DNA of 64,000 bases from Actinomadura luzonensis (GTDB taxonomy: Bacteria > Actinomycetota > Actinomycetes > Streptosporangiales > Streptosporangiaceae), in contig NZ_JAKRKC020000001.1 in NCBI RefSeq assembly GCF_022664455.2, positions 5,647,001-5,711,000 of the forward strand, written 5' to 3'. A model generated the notes under the pieces. It searched no databases. It was not told the origin of the DNA and worked only from the letters and a program-made list of their open reading frames with translations. Each line of letters opens with the position of its first letter. Positions within the stretch are counted from its first letter, which is position 1. The position numbers were made by a program, and so were the translations under genes. Below are positions 32,287-40,442 of the stretch, piece by piece.

Positions 32287-34647
32287 TCACGGACGCGGGG
32301 CGGTGCGGAGATGGTAGAGGTCCGAAGGGGACAGCGGCATGCGGTCGATCGGGAACCCCTCGGCGTCCTCGACGGCCGAGGCGATCACGGCTGAGACCGG
32401 GATGACCCCCGCCTCCCCCGCCCCCTTGATCCCGAGCGGGTTGAGCGGCGACGGCGTCTCCAGGTGGGCGGTCTCGACGCGCGGCACCTCCGTCGCGTAC
32501 GGCATGAGGAAGTCCATGAAGGAGGCGTTGACGAGCTGCCCGTGCGGGTCGTACACCATCCGCTCGTAGAGCGCGCCCCCGATGCCCTGCGCCACTCCTC
32601 CGTGGATCTGCCCCTCCACGATCATCGGGTTGATCAGCCGCCCGCAGTCGTGCACCACCGCGTAGCGCAGCACCCGGATCTCGGCGGTGTCGGGGTCGGT
32701 CTCGACGATCGCCGCGTGCATCCCGGCCGCGAACGTGGAGCGGATCGGCGAGTAGTAGTCGCGCCCCTCCAGCCCCGGCTCCTCGCCCTCGGCGACCGGC
32801 GGACGGTCGGGCGCGGCGGCCCCGGCGAACTGGGTGGCCTTCGCGGTCTCCTCGTCGAAGGCGTAGCGCAGCGGGTTGGCGAGGACGGCCACCGTGGACA
32901 GCGGGACGGCCGCGTTGGGCGCCCCGGCGACGTGCACGACGCCCTCGGTGATCTCCAGGTCGGCCGGGTCGGCCTCCAGCGCGTCGGCGGCGATGCGCAG
33001 CGCCTTCTCGCGCACCTTGCGGCAGGCCAGCGCGATCGCGTTGCCGCTGACCACGGCCGCGCGCGAGGCGAAGGTGCCGACCGCGTAGCCGAACCTGCGG
33101 GTGTCGCCGGTGACCACGCTGACCCGCTCGATCGGCACGCCCAGCTCGGTCGCGGCGATCTGGGCGAAGACGGTCTCGTGCCCCTGCCCCTGCGAGGTGA
33201 GCCCGGTCGAGACGTGCACCCGCCCGTCGGAGGTGATCTGCACGTGCCCGCCCTCGTACGGCCCGACGCCGGTGCCCTCGACGTAGCAGCCGATCCCGAT
33301 GCCGCGCCCCGGCGCGCGCTCGAAGGAGTCCCAGCCGATGAGCTCCTTCAGCAGGCGCAGCATCTCGGGGTAGTCGCCGCTGTCGTAGACGAGCGGCCGG
33401 CCGTCCTGGAACGTCATGCCCTGGTCGTAGGGGAACTCGCCGGGGCCGATGAAGTTGGCGGCGCGCACCTCCGCCCGGTCGCGGCCGAGGTAGCGGGCGA
33501 TCTTGTCCATGGTGCGCTCCATGCAGAACACGCCCTGCGGGCGGCCCGCCCCCCGGTACGGCGTGACCTGCACGGTGTTGGTGTAGACGGAGCTGAACTC
33601 GACCCGGTACGCACCGATCTTGTACGGCCCGAGAAGCTGCGTGGAGGTGACGATCGGCACGATGATCCCGTACGGGGTGTAGGCGCCGTGGTCGTGCAGG
33701 ATCGTCACGTCGAGCCCCAGCACCCGCCCGTCGTCGTCGAACCCGACGCGCACGTACTGCACCTGCGCCCGCTCGTGCGCGGAGGAGACGAAGTGCTCGC
33801 GGCGGTCCTCGGCCCACTTGACCTCGCGGCCGAGCGTCATGGCCGCCCACGGCACCAGGATCTCCTCCGGCCACGGGTGCACGATCTTCACCCCGAACCC
33901 GCCGCCGACGTCGGGGGCGATGACCTCGACCTGCGGCAGCGGCAGGCCGAGCGCGGCCGCGACGGCCATGCGGACGCTGGTGGAGGTCTGGGTGCTGGAG
34001 TAGACGCGCAGGTCGCGGCCGTCCCAGCGGGCGTACACGCCGCGCCCCTCCAGCGGCATGCTGGCGCTGCGCTCGATGTCGAGCCGGAAGGCGAGGGTGT
34101 GCGGCGCGGTCTCGACGGCCTCGCGCGCGCCGCGCCCGCCGGCGCCGGCGACCTCCTGGACGAGGTGCGCGCCGACGTTGCCGGGCACGTCCTCGTGGAC
34201 GAGCGCCGCGCCCTGCACCGCCTCCTCCAGGCCGACGACCGGCTTCAGCACCTCGTAGTCGACCTCGATGAGCGCGCAGGCGTCCTCGGCGGCGTAGCGG
34301 TCGGCGGCGACCACCATCACCACCGGCTCGCCCACGTGCCGGACGACGTCCCTGGCCAGCGGGTGCGCGGTGCGGCCGTGGGTGAGCGCCGGGTGCGGGA
34401 TGAGCAGCGGCAGCGGCCGGCCGACCCGCTCCGGCAGGTCCTCCCAGGTGTAGATCGCGACCAGGCCCTCGACGTCGAGCGCGGGGCCGACGTCCACGTC
34501 GCGGACGCGGGCGTGGGCGTGCGGGGAGCGCACGAACGCGGCGGCGAGCGCCTCGGGACCGAGGTCGTCGAGGTAGCGGCCCTGGCCGGTGAGCAGCCGG
34601 GGGTCCTCGCGCCGCTGGACCGGCTCGCCGAACAGCCTCGTCGTCAT
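32287..34647 (-). CDS. Molybdenum hydroxylase large subunit (CoxL/xanthine dehydrogenase family)
   Basis: 786 residues. The active-site loop reads TPYRGAGRPQG, i.e. the form II (non-Cys) version, not the AYXCSFR of true CO dehydrogenase, so CO oxidation is unlikely. The N-terminal RREDPRLLTGQGRYLDDL, PDVGGGFGVK (Mo cofactor loop), GQGHETVFAQIAATELGV and the catalytic Glu in GIKGAGEAGVIPVSAV are present. The likely reaction is hydroxylation of an N-heterocycle or aldehyde. Genes for the FAD and Fe-S subunits and an NCS2 nucleobase permease lie directly upstream with 4-11 base overlaps, which points to a purine or pyrimidine substrate. Confidence 0.92.
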   Translation of the reverse strand: MTTRLFGEPVQRREDPRLLTGQGRYLDDLGPEALAAAFVRSPHAHARVRDVDVGPALDVEGLVAIYTWEDLPERVGRPLPLLIPHPALTHGRTAHPLARDVVRHVGEPVVMVVAADRYAAEDACALIEVDYEVLKPVVGLEEAVQGAALVHEDVPGNVGAHLVQEVAGAGGRGAREAVETAPHTLAFRLDIERSASMPLEGRGVYARWDGRDLRVYSSTQTSTSVRMAVAAALGLPLPQVEVIAPDVGGGFGVKIVHPWPEEILVPWAAMTLGREVKWAEDRREHFVSSAHERAQVQYVRVGFDDDGRVLGLDVTILHDHGAYTPYGIIVPIVTSTQLLGPYKIGAYRVEFSSVYTNTVQVTPYRGAGRPQGVFCMERTMDKIARYLGRDRAEVRAANFIGPGEFPYDQGMTFQDGRPLVYDSGDYPEMLRLLKELIGWDSFERAPGRGIGIGCYVEGTGVGPYEGGHVQITSDGRVHVSTGLTSQGQGHETVFAQIAATELGVPIERVSVVTGDTRRFGYAVGTFASRAAVVSGNAIALACRKVREKALRIAADALEADPADLEITEGVVHVAGAPNAAVPLSTVAVLANPLRYAFDEETAKATQFAGAAAPDRPPVAEGEEPGLEGRDYYSPIRSTFAAGMHAAIVETDPDTAEIRVLRYAVVHDCGRLINPMIVEGQIHGGVAQGIGGALYERMVYDPHGQLVNASFMDFLMPYATEVPRVETAHLETPSPLNPLGIKGAGEAGVIPVSAVIASAVEDAEGFPIDRMPLSPSDLYHLRTAPRP

Positions 34648-35120
34648 GTCTCCTCCGCCAGCAGCTCGGCGGCCCGGTGCACGGCCTTGACGATGTTCTG
34701 GTACCCGGTGCAGCGGCACAGGTTGCCGGAGATGCCCTCCAGCACCTCCTCCTCCGTCGGCGCGGGGTTGCCGGCCAGCAGGGCGGTGACCGTGCAGAGG
34801 AAGCCGGGGGTGCAGAAGCCACACTGCAGGCCGTGGCACTCGGCGAAGGCCCGCTGCACCGGCGACAGGCCGCCGGGCGGGGCCAGCCCCTCGACGGTGG
34901 TGATCTCGCGGCCGTCCACGGTGACGGCGAACGTCAGGCACGAGCGCACCGGCTCGCCGTCGAGCAGCACGGTGCAGCAGCCGCAGACGCCGTGCTCGCA
35001 CCCGACGTGGGTGCCGGTCAGGCCGAGGTCGTGGCGCAGGCAGTCGGACAGCAGCCGCCGGGCCGGGACGCGGGCCCGCCGGGCCGCGCCGTTGACCACG
35101 AGCGTGATCTCATGCTCCAT
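34644..35120 (-). CDS. Molybdenum hydroxylase [2Fe-2S] subunit (CoxS-like)
   Basis: 158 residues with both clusters' ligands: plant-type cluster Cys41, Cys46, Cys49 and Cys61 (GCEHGVCGCCTVLLDGEPVRSC pattern, shown in parts as GCEHGVCGCC and VRSC) and the second cluster Cys100, Cys103, Cys135 and Cys137 (LQCGFCTPGF, NLCRCTGYQ). It carries electrons from the Mo centre to FAD. Ends with ATGA overlap on the large subunit and begins inside the FAD subunit (11-base overlap). ATG at 35120. Confidence 0.95.
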   Translation of the reverse strand: MEHEITLVVNGAARRARVPARRLLSDCLRHDLGLTGTHVGCEHGVCGCCTVLLDGEPVRSCLTFAVTVDGREITTVEGLAPPGGLSPVQRAFAECHGLQCGFCTPGFLCTVTALLAGNPAPTEEEVLEGISGNLCRCTGYQNIVKAVHRAAELLAEET

Positions 35121-35955
35121 CGCCCGCCTCCCTCGCGGCCTCGCGCAGCGCCCGTCCGGCCAGCACGCCGACGAGGTGGCGGCGGTAGGCGGCCGTGGCG
35201 TGGACGTCGTCGTCGGGCTCGCACGCCTCGCGGACCGCGCGGGCGGCGGCGGCCCAGTCGGGGGCGAGGCCGCTCACGTCCACGACCACGGGGACGTGGC
35301 CGACGCCGATGCAGGCCACGCGGGCGAGGCCGGGGCCGGCGACGGCGCAGACCCCGGCCAGGGCGTAGTCGCCGTGGCGGCGGGAGACCTCGGTGAACGC
35401 GCAGCCGGCCCCCTCCCCCAGATCCGGGAAATATGCCGACACGGCCAGCTCGCCGGGGCCCACGGCCGACTCCATGGGGCCGAGGAAGAAGCCGGCGGCC
35501 GGCACGTCCCGCTCCACCGCCCCGCCCGGCTCCCAGCGCGCGACCCGTACGGACCCGCCGAGCACGGCCAGCACGGCGGGCAGCTCGGCGGCCGGGTCGG
35601 CGTGCACGAGGCTGCCGACCACCGTGCCCCGGTTGCGGATCACCGGGTGCGCGACCAGCTTGAGCGCCCGCGTGAGCAGCGGGTGCGCGCCGGCCCGCTC
35701 GACCTCGGCGTGCCTGGCCAGCGCCCCGACCCGGACGCCGCCCGCCGCCCGGGCGACGCCGCCGAGCCCCGCCACCCGGTTGATGTCGACGAGGTGGCCG
35801 GGCGCGGCCAGCCGCATGTTGAGCATGGGGATGAGGCTCTGCCCGCCCGCCAGCACCTTCCCGCCCGCGCCGCCGGAGTCGCGGATCTCGGCCAGGGTGC
35901 GGAGCGCCGCGCCCGTGTCGCGCGGGGCGTGGTACTCGAACGGCGGCGGCTTCAC
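35110..35955 (-). CDS. Molybdenum hydroxylase FAD-binding subunit (CoxM-like)
   Basis: 281 residues from GTG 35955. The FAD loops VLAGGQSLIPMLNMRLA (~34-50) and the second block IRNRGTVVGSLVHADPAAELP are intact, followed by the C-terminal CO_deh_flav_C-like domain (CAFTEVSRRHGDYALAGV). The GTG lies in GTGA shared with the permease stop (35952-35955), so translation is coupled. The chosen start is fixed by that overlap and by the immediate PPPFEYHAPRDTGAAL sequence typical of CoxM. It passes electrons to a final acceptor. Confidence 0.93.
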   Translation of the reverse strand: MKPPPFEYHAPRDTGAALRTLAEIRDSGGAGGKVLAGGQSLIPMLNMRLAAPGHLVDINRVAGLGGVARAAGGVRVGALARHAEVERAGAHPLLTRALKLVAHPVIRNRGTVVGSLVHADPAAELPAVLAVLGGSVRVARWEPGGAVERDVPAAGFFLGPMESAVGPGELAVSAYFPDLGEGAGCAFTEVSRRHGDYALAGVCAVAGPGLARVACIGVGHVPVVVDVSGLAPDWAAAARAVREACEPDDDVHATAAYRRHLVGVLAGRALREAAREAGDGA

Positions 35956-37367
35956 CCGGCCTCGCTCCTCTCCGGCGCGGCCGGCCGGAGCGAGCGCCCG
36001 GCGATGGCCCGCAGCAGGTGGTAGCCGCCGAGCACGACGATGGTGCCGAGCGCGATGCCCTGCAGGGTGAAGCCGCCGCCGATGAGGTGGCTGACCGGGC
36101 CGATGGCGAGGATGATGCCGGCGCCGGTCGGGACCATGTTGACCGGGTCGGCGAAGTCCACCCGGTTCTCGATCCAGATCTTGGCGCCGAGCAGGCCGAT
36201 CATGCCGTACAGGATGACGGTGACGCCGCCCAGCACGCCGCCCGGCGTGGCCGCGACAAGCTGACCGAACTTGGGGCACAGCCCGAACAGGATCGCGATG
36301 ACGGCCGCGATGTAGTAGGCGGCGGTGGAGTAGACCTTGGTGGCGGCCATGACGCCGATGTTCTCGGCGTAGGTGGTGGTGGGCGAGCCGCCGACCGCGG
36401 TGGCGACGACGGTGGCGACGCCGTCGGCGGCGACCGCGCGGCCGACGTACGGGTCGACGTCCGCGCCGGTCATCTCGCCGACGGCCTTGACGTGCCCGAC
36501 GTTCTCGGCGATGAGCGCGATGACCGCGGGCAGCACCAGCAGCACCGCCGAGAAGCGGATGTCGGGGCCGTGGAAGTCGGGCAGGCCGAACCAGTCGGCC
36601 TTGGCCACGCTGTCGAAGCTCACCCGGTCGTGCGGGAAGGCCGTGGCCACGCAGTACGTGCCCTCGGGGGCGCAGACGTCGCCGGCCGCGTCGCGCAGAT
36701 TCGCCGACGGCAGCACCGACGTGATCGGCCCGGCCAGGCGGTCGAGCACCCACGACAGCACGAACCCGGCGACCAGCCCGACCAGCACCGCGATGCGCCC
36801 GACGAAGCCCTTGAACACCACGATCACCAGGAACGTGATCAGCATCGTGGCGAAGGCCACCCAGTGGTCCTGCGGCCAGTAGACGTCGGCCACCACGTAC
36901 GCCAGCCCGAACCCGATGAGCATGACCACCGCGCCGGTGACGACCGGCGGGAACACCCGGTGGATGATCTGCACGCCGAGGAAGTGGATCGCGACGCCGG
37001 CCAGCGCCAGCACCAGGCCGGCGACGAGGATCGCGCCGGTCACGACGGCGTCGGCGCCGTCGCCGCCGAAGGCCGCCCGGACCGCCAGCACGCCGCCCAC
37101 GAAGGAGGCGCTGGTGCCGAGGTAGCTCGGCACCTTGCCCTTGACGATGAGCAGGAACAGGATCGTCGAGACGCCCGACATCATCACCGCGATGTTCGGG
37201 TCGAGCCCCATCACCAGCGGGAAGACGAACGTCGCGCCGAACATCGCGATCACGTGCTGCGCGCCGAACCCCACCATCCTGGGCCAGCTCAGGCGCTCGT
37301 CGGGCCTGACCACCTCGCCGGGCGCCAGGTGCTTGCCGTCACCGTGTCTGGTCCATCCCACAACCAT
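35952..37367 (-). CDS. NCS2 nucleobase:cation symporter (uracil/xanthine permease)
   Basis: 471 residues, ~14 membrane segments. Family blocks: GFGAQHVIAMFGATFVFPLVMGLD, YLGTSASFVGGV (helix 3), the PAVIALIAENVGHVKAVGEM substrate-contact helix and VGGSPTTTYAENIGV with the Asn/Glu of the sugar-free nucleobase site. The TYAENIG variant is closer to uracil permeases (UraA type) than to xanthine permeases (which have NTFPYTAFAQNVG), so uracil is a leading guess. It is first in a coupled transcript with coxM, coxS and coxL-like genes, and downstream of PucR and an S4 protein. ATG at 37367 preceded by AAAAGGGGCGCTC. Confidence 0.92.
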   Translation of the reverse strand: MVVGWTRHGDGKHLAPGEVVRPDERLSWPRMVGFGAQHVIAMFGATFVFPLVMGLDPNIAVMMSGVSTILFLLIVKGKVPSYLGTSASFVGGVLAVRAAFGGDGADAVVTGAILVAGLVLALAGVAIHFLGVQIIHRVFPPVVTGAVVMLIGFGLAYVVADVYWPQDHWVAFATMLITFLVIVVFKGFVGRIAVLVGLVAGFVLSWVLDRLAGPITSVLPSANLRDAAGDVCAPEGTYCVATAFPHDRVSFDSVAKADWFGLPDFHGPDIRFSAVLLVLPAVIALIAENVGHVKAVGEMTGADVDPYVGRAVAADGVATVVATAVGGSPTTTYAENIGVMAATKVYSTAAYYIAAVIAILFGLCPKFGQLVAATPGGVLGGVTVILYGMIGLLGAKIWIENRVDFADPVNMVPTGAGIILAIGPVSHLIGGGFTLQGIALGTIVVLGGYHLLRAIAGRSLRPAAPERSEAG

Positions 37368-37506
37368 GAGCGCCCCTTTTGCGCTGGGCCTTGCCGGCGA
37401 CTCGTTGCCGTTGCGGGCACATTAGGCCCGCCCCGGCACTCCTACACGGGCATGATCTGCCAAATCTGCGCCGCCCACCAGTGGAAACCTCGCGCACACA
37501 CCGGAT

Positions 37507-37722
37507 CTAGGCGACGTGAATGGAGAAGCCGTCCCCGCTCACGACCTGGCCTGCCCTGATCTTGGCGGTCTTGCGCAGCTCCACCTCGCCGTCCACGAGC
37601 ACCAGGCCCTCGGCGATGAGGTGTTTGGCCATGCCGCCCGTCTCGGTGACGCCGCAGTACTTCAGCAGGTCGCACAGCGGGATGTAGTCGGAGCGCAGTT
37701 CGAAGTCGAGGTCCACGGGCAC
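37507..37722 (-). CDS. RNA-binding S4 domain protein (YbcJ-like)
   Basis: 71 residues. Almost the whole chain is an S4 fold: SDYIPLCDLLKYCGVTETGGMAKHLIAEGLVLVDGEVELRKTAKIRAGQVV (seen as SDYIPLCDLLKYCG, GGMAKHLIAEGLV, VDGEVELRKTAKI). This matches the short YbcJ/YaaA-like S4 proteins that bind RNA through an alpha-L motif. It starts five bases after the pucR stop and precedes the permease by 139 bases, so it may be co-transcribed with pucR. A direct regulatory role on nucleobase genes is not supported; the family is usually general. Confidence 0.85.
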   Translation of the reverse strand: MPVDLDFELRSDYIPLCDLLKYCGVTETGGMAKHLIAEGLVLVDGEVELRKTAKIRAGQVVSGDGFSIHVA

Positions 37723-37727
37723 CCAGC

Positions 37728-39381
37728 CTAGATGCCTCGCATGCGGAGGACGTGCAGGGCCAGGGTGAGGTTGAGCCGCAGGTGCGGGTCGTCGGTGAAG
37801 TTGCCGAGCAGGCGCTCCAGCTTGCCGATGCGGTAGCGCAGCGTGTTGTAGTGGAAGTGCAGCCGGCGGGCGGTCTCGGCCACGTTGAGGTTGGTCTCCA
37901 GCAGCACCTGGAGGGTGCGGCGGAGGTCGGCGTTCTCGGCCTCGTCGTCGGCGGCCAGCGGGCCGAGCGTCTCGCGCACGAACGCGTGCAGCTCGTCGGT
38001 GTCGTTGACCAGGGACAGCAGCCGGTAGACGCCGAGCTGGTCGAAGTGGGCGACCGCGCCGGGGCCGTGGAGCTGGCGGCCCACCCTGGCGGCCTTGAGC
38101 GCCTGCGCGTACGCCTCCGGCAGCGCCTCAGCGCCGTGGCTGGGCCGGGAGGTGCCGGTGGAGAACGTGGCGGGCGGCACGTCGGCGAAGGCCGTGGCGG
38201 CGTCCTTGGCCACCCGCGTGGCGTCGAGCGCGGCGTCGACCACCGCCACCACCTCGTGCGAGAACCCGGCCACCGCGCCGCGCGGGTCGTGCCGCCTGAT
38301 CGCCGCCGTCCAGCAGGACACCAGCCGGTCCTGGGCGCTGCGCTCGTCGCCCTCCGGGTCGAGCTCGGCCACCAGGACGACGACCGGCCGCGCCAGGTCC
38401 CAGCCGAAGGCGCGGGCCCGGCCGGTGACGCGCTCGGCCGTGCCGGCCCGGCCGGTCAGGACGTCGCGCAGGAAGTCGGCGCGGTACTTGCTCTCGACGG
38501 CGTTGACCGCCTCCTGCCGGGTCACCACGAGCGCGGCGACGGTCGCGGCGCGCTCCAGGATGCCGACGTCGCTGTCCCTGATCGCCTTCGCGGCGCTGTA
38601 GGCGACGATCCTGCCGTGGTGGTGGCCGCCGGCCAGCACCGGCACCGAGGCGAACTCCCGTCCCCCGGCGGCCCGCCCCGCCGTCGCCCCCGGCCGGGCG
38701 CGGCCGGCCGGCGGGCGGGCCGCCGGGGACGGGCCGCCGGCGGGCCTCGCGGGCGATCGACCCGCGCAGCACCGCCACGTGCTCGGCGGGCCCGGCGGCG
38801 GCCAGCACGGCGCCGGTCCCGTCCACGGCCGCCACGGACACGTCGAGGAGCTGCGCCACCTCGGCGGCCACCTCGGCGAGCCCGCCGCCCGCCAGCACGA
38901 CCTGCACCAGCGCGCGGTGCGCCTCCTCGGCGCGGGCCAGCACGGCGGCCTGCCGGTTGAGTATGTCGGTGAGCACCTGGTTGAGGATGTCGTCGAAGCC
39001 GACGTCGTTGGGCAGCAGGATGAGCGGGAAGCCGAGCCGGTCGGCCTGCTCCACCATCTCGGCGGGCAGCTCGTCCACGTACCGGCCGAGCTTGATCGCC
39101 AGGGCGGCGAGGCCGCGCTCGTCGAGGTCGGCGACCAGCCGGCCGAGCGACTGCGGGGTGTTGCGCAGCGGGTAGCCGGTGGTGAGCAGCAGCTCGTGCG
39201 GCTTCACCCAGGCGAGGATGTCGGGGACCTCCATCACGTTGAGCCGCTGGACGATGCGGCCGAGCCCGCTCTCCCCCGCGATCAGCCGCGCCTCCGCGAG
39301 GGTGGAGACGCCCAGGACCTCTCCGACGGACACGCCGTGAATGATGGTGCCGGTGCTGGCGAGACGGACCGGGGGCTCCAT
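37728..39381 (-). pseudogene. PucR-family transcriptional regulator, frame-broken
   Basis: The intact product would be ~550 residues. The N-terminal PucR domain starts at ATG 39381 (GVSVGEVLGVSTLAEARLIAGE, HELLLTTGYPLRN) and reads correctly to about VAVLRGSIARE (near 38755). The C-terminal part (from about GREFASVPVLAGGHH near 38660) reads in the +1 frame and ends with the HTH_30 domain: LLETNLNVAETARRLHFHYNTLRYRIGKLE (shown in parts as LNVAETARRLHFHYNTLRY). Both halves keep strong coding character, and the join lies in a G/C-run region (38650-38770). So this is a recent frameshift or a base error. PucR regulates purine-catabolic genes in B. subtilis; here it diverges from the DUF2877-fdrA-DUF1116 genes. 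Confidence 0.88.
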
Positions 39382-39419
39382 GAGGAAATTGTGACCCCGG
39401 AAGCGGTCTGTCAGGAAGA

Positions 39420-39462
39420 GCCAACCTTCCCGCTGACTGTTGGCAAATTTCTCCGTACGGAG
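39420..39462. promoter_or_regulatory. Dyads in the pucR / DUF2877 divergent region
   Basis: GCCAAC (39420-39425) pairs with GTTGGC (39439-39444) across 13 bases, and CTCCGTACGGAG (39451-39462) is a 12-base perfect palindrome. Both are in the 131-base divergent region between pucR (ATG 39381) and the DUF2877 gene (GTG 39513), a natural site for PucR binding. Not verified as an operator. Confidence 0.45.
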
Positions 39463-39512
39463 GGTTCCCCGGTCGTTCTACGGTCAGGTCCAAGGTCGGT
39501 CAGGGAGGTCCG

Positions 39513-40442
39513 GTGCCCGTCGGTGTCCATGTCAGCACGCCCGTGGTCAGCACGCCCGTGGTCGGCAAACCCGGGCGGCGGGGCCGCGCCGGCGGGGCGC
39601 CGCGGCCGGGGCGCGTCCACGTGCCGGGGGCGGCGAGCGCCGCGGTGCGGCCGCTGCTGGAGGCGCCGCGGCGGCCCGCCCGGGTGCTGGCGGCCTTCCC
39701 CGCCGGCGTCTACCTGGAGGTCAGGACGGAGCCGGAGCCCACGGTGATCGCGGTCATCACCGGCGAGGCGGTCCGGCTGCCCAACGCGGTGCTGCTGGCC
39801 GGCGCGCTGCCCCGGGTCGAGGTGGGCGAGGACGCGTGGGTCGGCGAGCGCGGGGTGGACCTCGGTCCGCTCAGCCTGCGCGTGCGGCGCTGGTGGGACC
39901 CCGCGCCGCCGCTCGGGCGGGTGGACCCGGCGGGCCTGGAGGGGGCCGCCGGCGTGCTCGCCGCGCCGGCCGGGCCGGCGCCCGGCCTGGCCGGCAACGG
40001 CGCGGTGGCGGCGCTCGCGGCGGCCTGCGGCCGTGGCTGGCTGCTGGGCATGGCGACCGCGGCCGAGGAGCTGGTCGGGCTCGGGCCCGGGCTCACGCCG
40101 AGCGGGGACGACGTGCTGGCCGGGCTGCTCGTGACGCTCCGGCACCTGGGGACGGCGACGGGCGCCGGGCGGGCCGTGTGGCTGGCCGGCTGGCTGGCGG
40201 CGACCGTGACGTTCGACGCGCGGAGCCGTACGACGCCGCTGTCGGCCGCGCTGCTGCACTGCGCGGCCAGGGGCGAGGCGTGCCCTGAGGTGATCGCGGT
40301 GCTGCGCGGCGTGGCCGGGCGGCAGCCGCTCGGCCCGGCGCTGCGCCGGCTGCGCCGCCTCGGCCACACCAGCGGGGCCGACCTGGCGCAGGGCGTGGCG
40401 ATCGGCGTGGACGCGGTGCTGGACCTCGGCGGCCACCGGTGA
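39513..40442 (+). CDS. DUF2877 protein (AllH-like subunit)
   Basis: 309 residues. The signature ELVGLGPGLTPSGDDVLAGLLV (in part GLGPGLTPSGDD, residues ~191-202) is the DUF2877 hallmark, with LPNAVLLAGALPRVEVGEDAWVG in the first half and GHTSGADLAQGVAIGV near the end. E. coli YlbF, of this family, was reported as the AllH subunit of oxamate carbamoyltransferase. The N-terminal ~40 residues are low in complexity and include two copies of a 15-base repeat (STPVVSTPVV), so the real start may be later than GTG 39513, although GGGAGG stands upstream of it. Ends with a 4-base overlap onto fdrA. Confidence 0.85.
   Translation: MPVGVHVSTPVVSTPVVGKPGRRGRAGGAPRPGRVHVPGAASAAVRPLLEAPRRPARVLAAFPAGVYLEVRTEPEPTVIAVITGEAVRLPNAVLLAGALPRVEVGEDAWVGERGVDLGPLSLRVRRWWDPAPPLGRVDPAGLEGAAGVLAAPAGPAPGLAGNGAVAALAAACGRGWLLGMATAAEELVGLGPGLTPSGDDVLAGLLVTLRHLGTATGAGRAVWLAGWLAATVTFDARSRTTPLSAALLHCAARGEACPEVIAVLRGVAGRQPLGPALRRLRRLGHTSGADLAQGVAIGVDAVLDLGGHR
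39532..39563. repeat. Tandem 15-bp repeat in DUF2877 N-terminus
   Basis: CAGCACGCCCGTGGT occurs twice back to back, coding for repeated STPVV. It falls in the poorly conserved start of the DUF2877 gene and may be a slippage duplication outside the functional protein. Confidence 0.6.

Noticed and set aside
32287..34647. Aerobic CO dehydrogenase (form I)
   Set aside because: The active-site loop is YRGAGR, not AYXCSFR, so the Cu/Mo site Cys is missing.
32464..36024. Open frame of ~1190 codons on the plus strand
   Set aside because: It is antisense to the coxL/coxS/coxM-like genes, whose cofactor motifs are intact. Its product is a run of Arg/Gly/Val/Ala of the kind produced by reading GC-rich genes backward.
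38645..38770. Programmed +1 frameshift in pucR
   Set aside because: No slippery codon with stop or stimulatory structure is visible, and glpD shows the same type of break, so error or mutation is more likely.
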